From CAYJMQ01 sp964392415 (GTDB taxonomy: Bacteria; Bdellovibrionota; JACOXK01; 2-02-FULL-40-11), in NCBI GenBank assembly GCA_964392415.1, contig CAYMPL010000027.1, forward strand, positions 1-23,631: DNA of 23,631 bases, written 5' to 3'. This document shows, one piece after another, positions 5,050 to 12,706 of this stretch. The translations under genes and the position numbers were made by a program. The notes beneath the pieces are model-generated. The model ran no database searches and was not told where the DNA came from. It was given only the letters and a program-made list of their open reading frames with translations. The first letter of the stretch is position 1, and each line of letters starts with the position of its first letter.

Positions 5050-7698
5050 ATGAAATTAGATGAGATTCGTTCCCTCTTTTTAAACTATTTTAAAGACAAG
5101 GGGCATACCATTGTCCCCTCCTCTTCGCTTGTTCCCCGCAATGATCCGACGCTTCTTTTTACAAATGCGGGGATGGTTCAATTCAAAGATTATTTCCTGG
5201 GGCTGAAAGAACCCGACTATAAGACAGCCGCAAGCTCCCAGATTTGCATTCGCGCCGGGGGGAAGCATAATGATTTGGAACAGGTGGGGCAGACCTCGCG
5301 CCACCATACGTTTTTTGAGATGCTCGGGAATTTTTCGTTTGGCGATTATTTTAAGGAAAAGGCAATCCACCTTGCCTGGGATTTTTTAACGAACGAATTA
5401 AAAATTTCAAAAGACCGTCTCTATGTTTCTGTTTTTGATAAAGATAAAGATGCCTATCAAATTTGGAATAAGAAAATAAAAATTGAATCCTGTAGAATTT
5501 ATAAATTTGATGAGAAGGATAATTTCTGGGCGATGGGAGATACAGGGCCCTGTGGTCCCTGCTCTGAAATTTATTACGATCAAGGGCTAAAAGTTGGCTG
5601 TCGTAAAAAAACGTGTGACGTCGGGTGTTTATGCGATCGATATATAGAAATTTGGAATCTTGTCTTTATGGAGTTTGAGAGAAACGAAAAAGGAGAACTT
5701 TCTCCCCTCCCCAAACCGTCGATTGATACAGGGATGGGGCTTGAGCGGGTTGCGGCCATTCTTCAGGGTGTTCAGAGCAATTATGAGATAGATTTGTTTC
5801 GGGCTCTTATCGGTGCGATTGCAAAGCTTACAGATCGAACCTATGGAAAAAACAAAGAAGATGATATTTCGATGCGTGTCATTGCCGATCATCTGCGGGC
5901 ATCCGCATTTTTAATTTCCGAAGGGGTTCTCCCCTCAAACGAAGGGCGTGGTTATGTCTTGAGACGAATCATTCGTCGCGCGATTCGCCACGGAAAAAAA
6001 CTTTCGATGACAAAACCATTTATCTATCATCTTGTTTCGACGCTTGTGGAACTTATGGGGGAAGCTTACCCCCAGCTTGGAAAACAGAAACCATTTACAG
6101 AAAAGGTTATTTTTTCAGAAGAAGAACGGTTTTTAGATACCCTTACAAAGGGGCTTAAACTTCTGGATGAAGAAATTTACCAGCTGGAAAAAGAGAGAAA
6201 GCGCACGATTTCAGGGGAAACCGCTTATAAACTGTATGATACCTTTGGTTTCCCTCTCGATTTAATCCGTGTGATTTCCGTGGAAAAGAAGTTTCAGATC
6301 GATGAAGAAGGCTTTCGAAAACAGATGGAGGAACAACGGGCAAGGGCAAGAGGGGCATGGAAAGGGTTTGGTGAAAGAAAAGAAGATCCCCTCTATAAGA
6401 AACTCCAGGCAGTCTTAAAATCGGTTTTCCGAGGCTATGAGACGACCGAAATCCAAGGAAAGCTTAAAAGCATTATTCAGGATGGAAATCAGATTCAATC
6501 TGCTTCTCCGTCTGCTTCTCCGTCTACTTCTAATGACCAGCCGCAGTTGAAACTGATTTTTGACCAAACGCCATTTTATGGAGAGCAGGGGGGGCAGATA
6601 GGAGATACAGGTGTGGCTCGAAATGACCATTCAGAAATTCAGATTATTGATACACAACGGCCATCCCCGAATCTTATTGTCCACGTTGGGGTTGTAAAAA
6701 AGGGAACAATCAATTTGAACGAGACGTTTAAATTGATTGTCGACAGCAAACGCCGCCACGATATTATGTTGAACCATACGGCAACGCATATGCTTCACTA
6801 CGCATTGCAGGCGCAGCTCGGCGATCATGTGCGCCAGGCGGGGTCGCTTGTTGCCCCGGATCGTCTGCGTTTTGATTTTACCCATTTTTCTCCGATGACT
6901 TCATTCGAGATCAAACGTCTCGAAGATTTCATGAATGAGAGAATCTCGGCGAATGATCCGGTTAGCGCATCTGTCATGTCATATAAAGAAGCGATTGATC
7001 TTGGGGCAATGGCGCTTTTTGGAGAAAAATACGAAGAACGAGTGAGGGTTCTTCAGGTGGGGGACTATTCGGTTGAACTCTGCGGGGGGACGCATCTTCA
7101 TGGAACAGGCGAAATTCGTCTCTTTAAAATTATTTCGGAAACAGCGTTGGCTTCCGGTGTGAGGCGTATTGAGGCGCTTACAGGGGATGCGGCTGTTAAA
7201 TATTTGGAAAAAAGGGATCAAATCTTAAGGGATATTGAAGATGAATTAAAAACAACTGAAAAAGATGTCGGAAAAAGAGTGAAGCAGCTTGTCTCATACG
7301 CAAAGGAGCTTGAGAAACGAAAGGGCCAGCTTGAGGAAAAAGGGATTGCGGGGCATGTCAAAGAACTTTTGGAAGGTGTGAGAGAGACAGGCGGCGTAAA
7401 AATTCTTGCCACGGTCTTAAATGTTTCTGAAGTTCGGGTTTTAAGAACCTACTGCGATCATCTGAGGGATCAGATGAAATCCGGTATTGTTGTATTGGGG
7501 GCGATTATTGAAAATCGGGCTGTATTGATTGCCGCCGTAACGAAAGATCTCACGGGGCGCTATTCAGCCGATCAAATCATCCGAAAACTCTCAGTCATCG
7601 TCGGTGGAAAAGGAGGGGGGAAACCCGATCTTGCTCAAGGAGGCGGCCCTCAAACCAACAAGCTTTCAGAAGCAATCTCAGCAGCCTATAAATTGTAA
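5050..7698 (+). CDS. alaS: Alanyl-tRNA synthetase
   Basis: 882 residues, the usual AlaRS length. It charges tRNA-Ala and edits mischarged Ser/Gly. The catalytic domain is clear: MKLDEIRSLFLNYFKDKGH, RNDPTLLFTNAGMVQFKDYFLG, RHHTFFEMLGNFSFGDYFKE, GDTGPCGPCSEIYYD, DTGMGLERVAAILQG. The editing domain has TPFYGEQGGQIGDTG and zinc-ligand positions His576, His580, Cys678 and His682 (HTATH, CGGTH). A C-Ala region ends with VGGKGGGKPDLAQGGG. A loop at the start of the editing domain contains a Ser-Ala-Ser-Pro tandem repeat (residues 484-494), an oddity in an otherwise conserved enzyme. It follows recA by 33 bases with no clear ribosome site. No terminator is visible after its stop. Confidence 0.98.
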   Translation: MKLDEIRSLFLNYFKDKGHTIVPSSSLVPRNDPTLLFTNAGMVQFKDYFLGLKEPDYKTAASSQICIRAGGKHNDLEQVGQTSRHHTFFEMLGNFSFGDYFKEKAIHLAWDFLTNELKISKDRLYVSVFDKDKDAYQIWNKKIKIESCRIYKFDEKDNFWAMGDTGPCGPCSEIYYDQGLKVGCRKKTCDVGCLCDRYIEIWNLVFMEFERNEKGELSPLPKPSIDTGMGLERVAAILQGVQSNYEIDLFRALIGAIAKLTDRTYGKNKEDDISMRVIADHLRASAFLISEGVLPSNEGRGYVLRRIIRRAIRHGKKLSMTKPFIYHLVSTLVELMGEAYPQLGKQKPFTEKVIFSEEERFLDTLTKGLKLLDEEIYQLEKERKRTISGETAYKLYDTFGFPLDLIRVISVEKKFQIDEEGFRKQMEEQRARARGAWKGFGERKEDPLYKKLQAVLKSVFRGYETTEIQGKLKSIIQDGNQIQSASPSASPSTSNDQPQLKLIFDQTPFYGEQGGQIGDTGVARNDHSEIQIIDTQRPSPNLIVHVGVVKKGTINLNETFKLIVDSKRRHDIMLNHTATHMLHYALQAQLGDHVRQAGSLVAPDRLRFDFTHFSPMTSFEIKRLEDFMNERISANDPVSASVMSYKEAIDLGAMALFGEKYEERVRVLQVGDYSVELCGGTHLHGTGEIRLFKIISETALASGVRRIEALTGDAAVKYLEKRDQILRDIEDELKTTEKDVGKRVKQLVSYAKELEKRKGQLEEKGIAGHVKELLEGVRETGGVKILATVLNVSEVRVLRTYCDHLRDQMKSGIVVLGAIIENRAVLIAAVTKDLTGRYSADQIIRKLSVIVGGKGGGKPDLAQGGGPQTNKLSEAISAAYKL
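6499..6531 (+). repeat. 12-base tandem repeat inside alaS
   Basis: TCTGCTTCTCCG occurs twice in tandem (6499-6510, 6511-6522), followed by a partial, diverged third copy. It stays in frame and encodes Ser-Ala-Ser-Pro repeats in a loop at the start of the editing domain. Copy-number change would alter only loop length by four residues. Confidence 0.8.
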
Positions 7699-7735
7699 AT
7701 GAAGATTTTTCCCATGACCAAGTTGACAATGTCAT

Positions 7736-7816
7736 ATGTTTAAGAAAAAGACTCAGGAGACGCCAAAAAATGAAATTGTCATCGCAAGAAAGCGATTAAA
7801 GGAGATGATGTTATGA
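7736..7816 (+). pseudogene. C-terminal stub of HigB/Gp49-type toxin
   Basis: Reading HM-FKKKTQETPKNEIVIARKRLKEMML-stop, this short frame matches the conserved C-terminal end of RelE/HigB (Gp49-like) toxins, where a pattern like H-x-F-x-KK-T-x-x-TP-x-x-EI-x-x-A-x-x-R is typical. The stop TGA (7814-7816) overlaps the antitoxin ATG (7813-7815), the standard HigBA junction. In frame, a TGA stop lies four codons upstream (7724-7726) and nothing toxin-like precedes it; the first ~80-90 residues expected of a toxin are missing, with alaS immediately before. The stub cannot be toxic. Recognition rests on motif memory. Confidence 0.65.
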
Positions 7817-8097
7817 AACATTATTTTGAAGCAAAAAATATAAAGGAACTTTGCAGAATTTTAAGAATACCACAATCCCAAGCAGCTAAAGTTGAAATTC
7901 GACGGAATCTTGTCATCGCAATACGAAATATTATTGAAGAAAATGGATGGACACAGGTTCAAGCTGCTCAAAAAGCAAATGTGGGTCGGACCGTTATTAC
8001 AGCTATTGTCAATGGAAATATCCAAAATATCTCCACTGACCGTTTAATTGATATCGCTTATAATTTAGGATTATCTCTTCAACTAAAAGTTGCTTAG
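7813..8097 (+). CDS. XRE-family (HigA-type) antitoxin, orphaned
   Basis: 94 residues with a helix-turn-helix at ~38-80 (NGWTQVQAAQKANVGRTVITAIVNGNIQNISTDRLIDIAYNLGL), of the XRE type paired with HigB/Gp49 toxins. AAAGGAGA at 7797-7804 lies 8 bases upstream of the ATG. In intact systems it binds its own operator through the HTH and neutralises the toxin with the rest of the protein. Here the toxin gene upstream survives only as a C-terminal stub ending in an ATGA overlap with this gene. The antitoxin may persist as a plain regulator, as an anti-addiction factor against a related toxin elsewhere, or as a not-yet-decayed relic. Confidence 0.85.
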   Translation: MKHYFEAKNIKELCRILRIPQSQAAKVEIRRNLVIAIRNIIEENGWTQVQAAQKANVGRTVITAIVNGNIQNISTDRLIDIAYNLGLSLQLKVA

Positions 8098-8160
8098 CAG
8101 TGGGCGCTTTCGTGTCCGCATTTGTGCATTTCTAAATCATTTTTATATGAAGGGATTAAT

Positions 8161-8402
8161 ATGGAAAAGACTTTTGGTAATAGTAATTTAAAAATCCACA
8201 AATATGTAATGGAACTTTGTCAGGCTGAAGATCCTATTTTAAATGGGCAGCTAAAAACTTGAGAATAGGTGGAGTTCTTTTAGCGGATAATACATTTGCT
8301 TGGGGGCATATTGCAGACACAAAATTGGGTAATGATTCAGATGCGAACGATATTAAGGCTCTTCAAGAATTTAATGTGATGGTTTGTAAAGGCAAACGTT
8401 AA
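8161..8402 (+). pseudogene. Internally deleted cation-dependent O-methyltransferase
   Basis: Two pieces of one gene. Bases 8161-8259 encode 33 residues including KIHKYVMELCQAEDPIL, the usual start of PF01596-type O-methyltransferases, and run into a TGA at 8260-8262. From about 8250 a shifted frame encodes LRIGGVLLADNTFAWGHIAD, with the metal-binding Asp-Asn, then ALQEFNVMV and a stop at 8400-8402, which is the family's C-terminal end. The SAM-binding core, roughly 120-130 codons, is missing and the frames disagree, so no enzyme can be made. A GAAGGGA ribosome site still precedes the ATG. It overlaps the stop of the convergent TPR gene by four bases. Confidence 0.75.
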
Positions 8403-9118
8403 ATTTTTGTTATCTCCGCCTTGCCGGCCATTTCGAGATACATGAGCGCTTCGGGGTGATTGGGTTCTATGTCGAGCGCTTTTTCCCATTCGCCGACGGC
8501 GTCGATTATTTGGCCCTGCATATAATAGATGAGCCCCAGGCGAATCAATGCCGGTGTGAACTTGGAGTCTTTGTTCAAGAGATCCTGAAGCAGTTTGACA
8601 GCCGCTGAACCCTTATCTTGTTTTTCGAAAAGTTTTGACAGTCTGAGAATGATCTGCGGCTCATGGGGTGTCAGATCCAGGGCTTTGCGGTACTCATGCT
8701 CAGCTTCGATGAAGCGGTGATACTTTTCATAAAGCCCCCCCAATTCCAAATGTTTTTGGGACAGCTGTTCATTTAAATAAGGATCATGAACCTCCGCCTC
8801 AAAGGAAACCTGTTTTTTGGATCTATTGAAAATGAGTCGTCCCTCTTCATAGCGGCCCAGATCATTATAGAGAATAGAAAGACTAAGTGCCGCATCTGTA
8901 TAATTGGGTTTTAGAAGCAATGCTTTCTTATAGGATGCGACGGCACGATCAAATTTCCCCTCGTCATGGTAGAGATTTCCAAGCAGGAAAAATGCTTCGT
9001 GTCCCTGTGTATTTACTTTGAGGGATAAGAATAGATCTTTTTCGGCTTCCGAAAAATTCCCTTGTTTTATCTTTTCTTTGGCTTTCGCTAGCAACGCTTC
9101 ATAAGAAGAGCTTGTCAT
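8399..9118 (-). CDS. TPR-repeat protein
   Basis: 239 residues built of tetratricopeptide repeats: A-x-x-KIKQGNFSEAEKDLFLSLKVN (~10-36), AFFLLGNLYHDEGKFDRAVASYKKALLLKPN (~41-72), a third at ~75-100, then EYRKALDLTPHEP (~140-155) and AVGEWEKALDIEPNHPEALMYL near the C-terminus. There is no signal peptide or membrane segment, so it is probably cytoplasmic, acting as a protein-interaction scaffold. It starts 2 bases after the bamD-like gene on the same strand and is likely co-transcribed with it. Specific partners cannot be told from sequence. The stop abuts an O-methyltransferase pseudogene on the other strand. Confidence 0.85.
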   Translation of the reverse strand: MTSSSYEALLAKAKEKIKQGNFSEAEKDLFLSLKVNTQGHEAFFLLGNLYHDEGKFDRAVASYKKALLLKPNYTDAALSLSILYNDLGRYEEGRLIFNRSKKQVSFEAEVHDPYLNEQLSQKHLELGGLYEKYHRFIEAEHEYRKALDLTPHEPQIILRLSKLFEKQDKGSAAVKLLQDLLNKDSKFTPALIRLGLIYYMQGQIIDAVGEWEKALDIEPNHPEALMYLEMAGKAEITKI

Positions 9119-9120
9119 GA

Positions 9121-9870
9121 TCAGAGGTCTTTTAAAATTTTTTTGGCTTCATCGGTAAAAGAAGACTCTGGAAATTTTTCTGTCAGTCGTGTGAGCACCT
9201 TCTTGGCTTTGTCTTTATTCTTTAACTGATAGTAACAAAATCCAAGATAGAATAAAGCCTTTTCATCAAATCCCAGATTTCGATATTGCCGGAGAATGGC
9301 TTTCAACCGCCGCTCAGCGCTGGCGTAGTGTTCTCTTTTGAGGTAGAAATCCGCGATATAGTATTCTTTCTCAGCCAGTTTTTTCCTGCAGAGTTCCTTT
9401 TTCTCCAACGCTTCGCTGACATAAGATGAGGTAGGATAATTTTGTGAAAATTCTTCAAAAGATTTAATGGCTTTTGTGGCGGGGGTGAGATCGCGGTCAA
9501 TCGTCGGTGGGATTTGATTAAAGAAGCTCATGCCAACTCTAAATGCCGCAAAATCGACTTTCGGATGGGTCGGATGGAGATCACGGAAAGTCTCGAAAGC
9601 CGCTTGCGCTTCAACATACGATCCCTGAAGGAAAAAGGTTTCAGCAAGCTCAAGCTCCGCTTCAGTGGCAGCCGGGCTTAGAGGATATTTATGTTTGATT
9701 TGCGAATATTGTTCAAGGGCCAGTTCATAACGACCTGCTTCTTGAAACTCTTTGGCTCGCTTGAGATCAATTTGCTCTGGTAGAACGATCTCCCCTTTTT
9801 TAGAGGCGCAGCTTAGGGTGAAAAGGGACAAGCATACGATGATGAGTCTGAACAAATTCGGCTTTTTCAT
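9121..9870 (-). CDS. bamD: Outer-membrane assembly lipoprotein BamD-like
   Basis: 249 residues from ATG 9870, chosen over 9906 because it gives MKKPNLFRLIIVCLSLFTLSC, a lipoprotein signal with Cys at the cleavage site, and because GGGAAG lies about 7 bases upstream. BamD is the inner-leaflet lipoprotein of the BAM complex that inserts beta-barrel proteins with BamA. The mature part has tandem TPR-like helices: AKEFQEAGRYELALEQYSQIKHKYPLSP, ELAETFFLQGSYVEAQAAFETFRDLHPTHPK, ASAERRLKAILRQY, and KAKKVLTRLTEKFPESSFTDEA. Length (about 245 in E. coli) and repeat pattern fit; CpoB/YbgF-type TPR proteins are the alternative. It is divergent from the aminotransferase operon. Confidence 0.85.
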   Translation of the reverse strand: MKKPNLFRLIIVCLSLFTLSCASKKGEIVLPEQIDLKRAKEFQEAGRYELALEQYSQIKHKYPLSPAATEAELELAETFFLQGSYVEAQAAFETFRDLHPTHPKVDFAAFRVGMSFFNQIPPTIDRDLTPATKAIKSFEEFSQNYPTSSYVSEALEKKELCRKKLAEKEYYIADFYLKREHYASAERRLKAILRQYRNLGFDEKALFYLGFCYYQLKNKDKAKKVLTRLTEKFPESSFTDEAKKILKDL

Positions 9871-9919
9871 TGCTAACTTCCCAAAATTCTTATATATATC
9901 GCGCAAATGTCAGTGGCAA
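9870..9919. promoter_or_regulatory. Overlapping divergent promoters sharing one TATATATAT tract
   Basis: Only 36 bases separate the divergent starts at 9870 and 9907. Rightward, TTGCTA (9870-9875), a 17-base spacer and TATATA (9893-9898) would start RNA around 9905, almost on the ATG at 9907. Leftward, TTGCCA (9919-9914), a 17-base spacer and TATATA (9896-9891) would start near 9884, before the ribosome site of the bamD-like gene. The two -10 boxes overlap, so the promoters should exclude each other. This is pattern evidence only. Confidence 0.45.
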
Positions 9920-11280
9920 CAGATCTTTTTAAAGGGACCAGATACCAGCGCGCCAAAAGAGACCTTCTGCTCTCCATTAAACAGGAAAAAGAGAAGATCA
10001 GGTCGGTAAAAAAAAGTTCATCATCGGTAGCTTTTGGACTTTTGGACAAAATCGCGCAGGAATTTTCTGAAACGAGAGGGCGGCCGCTCTATTACCCCGC
10101 TATTTTTTCAGGGCTTGGCAATGGGCCGGTTGTTGAACTTCTGGATGGCTCCGTAAAATACGATTTCATTACAGGAATTGGAACCCATTTTTTTGGCCAT
10201 TCGGATCTCGATCTTATTTCTGCCGCCGTTCATGCCGCTTCCCAGAATGTGGCGATGCAGGGAAATTTGGAATCAGGGATCGAAGCCAAAGATTTTCTTA
10301 AGACGCTGCTTTCTATGTCCGGGAAAAGACTTAAAATGGGATGGCTTTCACTTTCAGGGACAATGGCCAACGAGAATGCGTTGAAAGTGATCCGGCAGAA
10401 AAAATCCCCGGCTTACAAACTTATTGCATTCGGCGATTGTTTTCATGGCCGGAGCATCGTGATGGCAGACATTACCGATAATGAAGAGTACCGAAAAGGG
10501 CTTCACCGCTATTATGATGCGCTCTACATTCCTTTTTTTAATCCAAAAGATTCTTCATCGATTGAAAAAAGCGTTTCTGCTTTAAAAGGGCATCTGACAC
10601 AGCATCGAGACGAAATTGCAGGTTTTGTTTTTGAGTTGGTTCAGGGGGAGGGGGGATTTAAACAAGCCCCGCGGGAGTTTTTTACGCGGCTCATGGATAT
10701 TTGCCGCGAAGAGAAGCTTACGATATGGGTCGACGAGGTGCAAACGGTCGGCCGGACCGGAGAGCTGTTTGCGTTTCAGAAGTTTGAATTAGATCATTAT
10801 GTGGATGTCGTGACTGTCGGAAAAATGCTGCAAAATTGCGCGACACTTTATACCGAAGAATATAATCCCAAACCGGGACTCCTTGCCGGGACTTTTTGCG
10901 GAAGCACGGTCTCGCTTCGTGTTGGGACAAGAATTTTAGAACGGTTCAAAGAGGAAAAGTTTTTTGGGAAAAAAGGGAAAATCGCACAAGCGGAAAAATG
11001 GGCTGTGGAGGGTCTTAAAAATTTGCGGGAGAAAGTGGGTGAAAATAATATCTCTGAGATAGGGGCCATAGGGGCGATGATCTCCTGGAAATTCCGGGAT
11101 GGATTTCTCGAAGAAACAAAAAAATTTATTTTAAAAGCTTTTGAAGAAGGGGTTATTTTGTATTATTGCGGTCATGGTCCTTATAAGATACGATTTCTTC
11201 TTCCGGTGGGCGGAATGAAAGAAAGTGATTATAGGGGGGCCATGAAAATCTTGGAAAGGACAATAAAGAAACTGTTATGA
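9907..11280 (+). CDS. Class-III PLP aminotransferase (AstC/ArgD/Lat-like)
   Basis: 457 residues. Fold-type-I class-III transaminase features are present: DFITGIGTHFFGHSDLD, SLSGTMANENALKVIR (phosphate-binding region), GDCFHGRS, FVFELVQGEGG, the WVDEVQTVGRTGELFAF block with the PLP-binding Asp, and Lys306 in VGKMLQNCATLY as Schiff-base lysine. The lysine context resembles lysine 6-aminotransferases (GKKTQVCG) more than ArgD/AstC (AKGLGGG). In this cluster it could transaminate succinylornithine or a related omega-amino acid to a semialdehyde, the substrate of the downstream AstD-like enzyme. The ATG has no ribosome site and may be nearly leaderless. It ends in an ATGA overlap with the M20 gene. 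Confidence 0.85.
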   Translation: MSVATDLFKGTRYQRAKRDLLLSIKQEKEKIRSVKKSSSSVAFGLLDKIAQEFSETRGRPLYYPAIFSGLGNGPVVELLDGSVKYDFITGIGTHFFGHSDLDLISAAVHAASQNVAMQGNLESGIEAKDFLKTLLSMSGKRLKMGWLSLSGTMANENALKVIRQKKSPAYKLIAFGDCFHGRSIVMADITDNEEYRKGLHRYYDALYIPFFNPKDSSSIEKSVSALKGHLTQHRDEIAGFVFELVQGEGGFKQAPREFFTRLMDICREEKLTIWVDEVQTVGRTGELFAFQKFELDHYVDVVTVGKMLQNCATLYTEEYNPKPGLLAGTFCGSTVSLRVGTRILERFKEEKFFGKKGKIAQAEKWAVEGLKNLREKVGENNISEIGAIGAMISWKFRDGFLEETKKFILKAFEEGVILYYCGHGPYKIRFLLPVGGMKESDYRGAMKILERTIKKLL

Positions 11281-12701
11281 GCGCTATTAAATGGGATTTA
11301 ATTGAAGAAGCCAGAAAAATTATTTCAATTCATTCGATTACCTACGAGAGCAATCGGGAAATTGTGGAATATATCAACGGCCTTTTAGAGTCTTTGGATG
11401 TAAAAGTAGTCCTTCAAAAAGGGGAGCTCTATGGAAAAGAACAATTTAATGTTCTTGGCATGAAGGGACCCGAGCAGGGAGATGCGCTTCTGATGACAAC
11501 GCATCTGGATACCGTTTCGCCGGGAGACTATTCGCTCTGGGACAAGACAGGCGGGAATCCGTTCCGCGCCACCATTGAAGAGAATAAAATTTATGGGCTC
11601 GGAGCCGCGGATGTAAAGCTCGATATTCTTTGCAAAATCAAAGCCCTGGAAAAATTTTCGGGTATCGAGTTTAAGAATCCGCTGATTCTTGCGGGAACCT
11701 ATGGTGAGGAGAGCGGTCTTGCGGGCGCTAAGCAGCTTTCGGAAGAGATCAAAACAAGAATTCAGTATGCTATCGTGGGCGAACCATCGAATCTCTCCAT
11801 TGTCTACGCGCATAAGGGTTTTTTATCGCTTGAATTTAGTTTGACAGATTCTCAGGCGAGTGAACTTACGGCGGGAGCGGAAGTTTATCGGATAGATTTT
11901 CATGGGAAGGCAGCCCACAGCTCGACACCCCATCTGGGTGTCAATGCCATTCAGAAGGCAATCGATCTTCTGAAAGGGCAAAAGGGATCTGCTGAACTGA
12001 TCAGTATTCAGGGGGGAGAATTGATTAATGTGATTCCTGATCGGGCTGTTCTCTGTCTTCGTTCATCGCAGAAGATTGTTTATGAAGGGAACGGCCTGCA
12101 GATTGCCGTTCAAAAGCAGAGTGATCCGGGCGTTGTTTTTAGCCCGTCATTTATGAGCTGTTTTGAAGAACTTCAGGGAATATTCAAAAAAATTATTTCT
12201 GAATTTAAACAGACGCCGATGCCCGAATTTGATCCTCCGACAAGTCTTTTAAATATTGGCGTGATTTCAACGGAAAAAAACAGGGTTAAGTTTTTGTTAG
12301 GTCTTCGATTTCTGCCCTCTGTCGATCCGGATCAGCTTCTCGCGGAAAAGATTGAAAAACCGATGCAGGCTATTGGCGAGAAATATCCTCAGGTAAAGCT
12401 CGAGATGCGTGTTTCCCGAAAAAGTCTGCCGATGCATACAGATCCGTCTTCAAGGCTTGTGCTTGAGGCGAAGAATGCTTTGCGGATGATGGGACTTCAG
12501 GAAACGATGGTTACAAAAGCAACGTCGACGGAGGCATCCATTTATCGGGCGCGGGGGGCAGAGGCAATTGTCTGGGGGCCGGGTGTTTCTATTGGCAATG
12601 TTCATAAACCGAATGAATTTAATTATCTCCATCATTTGCATCACGCGGTTCGGTTCTATGAAAAGATGATCGAAACCTTTTGTGTGAAGGGGGTCAGATA
12701 G
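11277..12701 (+). CDS. M20-family metallo-deacylase/peptidase (ArgE/DapE type)
   Basis: 474 residues. Metal and catalytic residues of the M20 family are visible: THLDTV (His ligand and Asp), GAADVKLD (bridging Asp), GTYGEESGLAGAK (catalytic Glu and neighbouring Glu), VGEPSNL (metal Glu), GKAAHSS (dimerisation-domain His), and HKPNEFNYLHH near the C-terminus (last His ligand). Relatives hydrolyse N-acyl amino acids such as N-acetylornithine or succinyl-diaminopimelate. Placed between a transaminase and AstA/AstD, the likely substrate is an N-succinyl amino acid, making it a candidate replacement for AstE; this is inference. There is no signal peptide, so it is cytoplasmic. It starts in an ATGA overlap and ends 5 bases before astA. 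Confidence 0.85.
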   Translation: MSAIKWDLIEEARKIISIHSITYESNREIVEYINGLLESLDVKVVLQKGELYGKEQFNVLGMKGPEQGDALLMTTHLDTVSPGDYSLWDKTGGNPFRATIEENKIYGLGAADVKLDILCKIKALEKFSGIEFKNPLILAGTYGEESGLAGAKQLSEEIKTRIQYAIVGEPSNLSIVYAHKGFLSLEFSLTDSQASELTAGAEVYRIDFHGKAAHSSTPHLGVNAIQKAIDLLKGQKGSAELISIQGGELINVIPDRAVLCLRSSQKIVYEGNGLQIAVQKQSDPGVVFSPSFMSCFEELQGIFKKIISEFKQTPMPEFDPPTSLLNIGVISTEKNRVKFLLGLRFLPSVDPDQLLAEKIEKPMQAIGEKYPQVKLEMRVSRKSLPMHTDPSSRLVLEAKNALRMMGLQETMVTKATSTEASIYRARGAEAIVWGPGVSIGNVHKPNEFNYLHHLHHAVRFYEKMIETFCVKGVR

Positions 12702-12706
12702 GTTGT

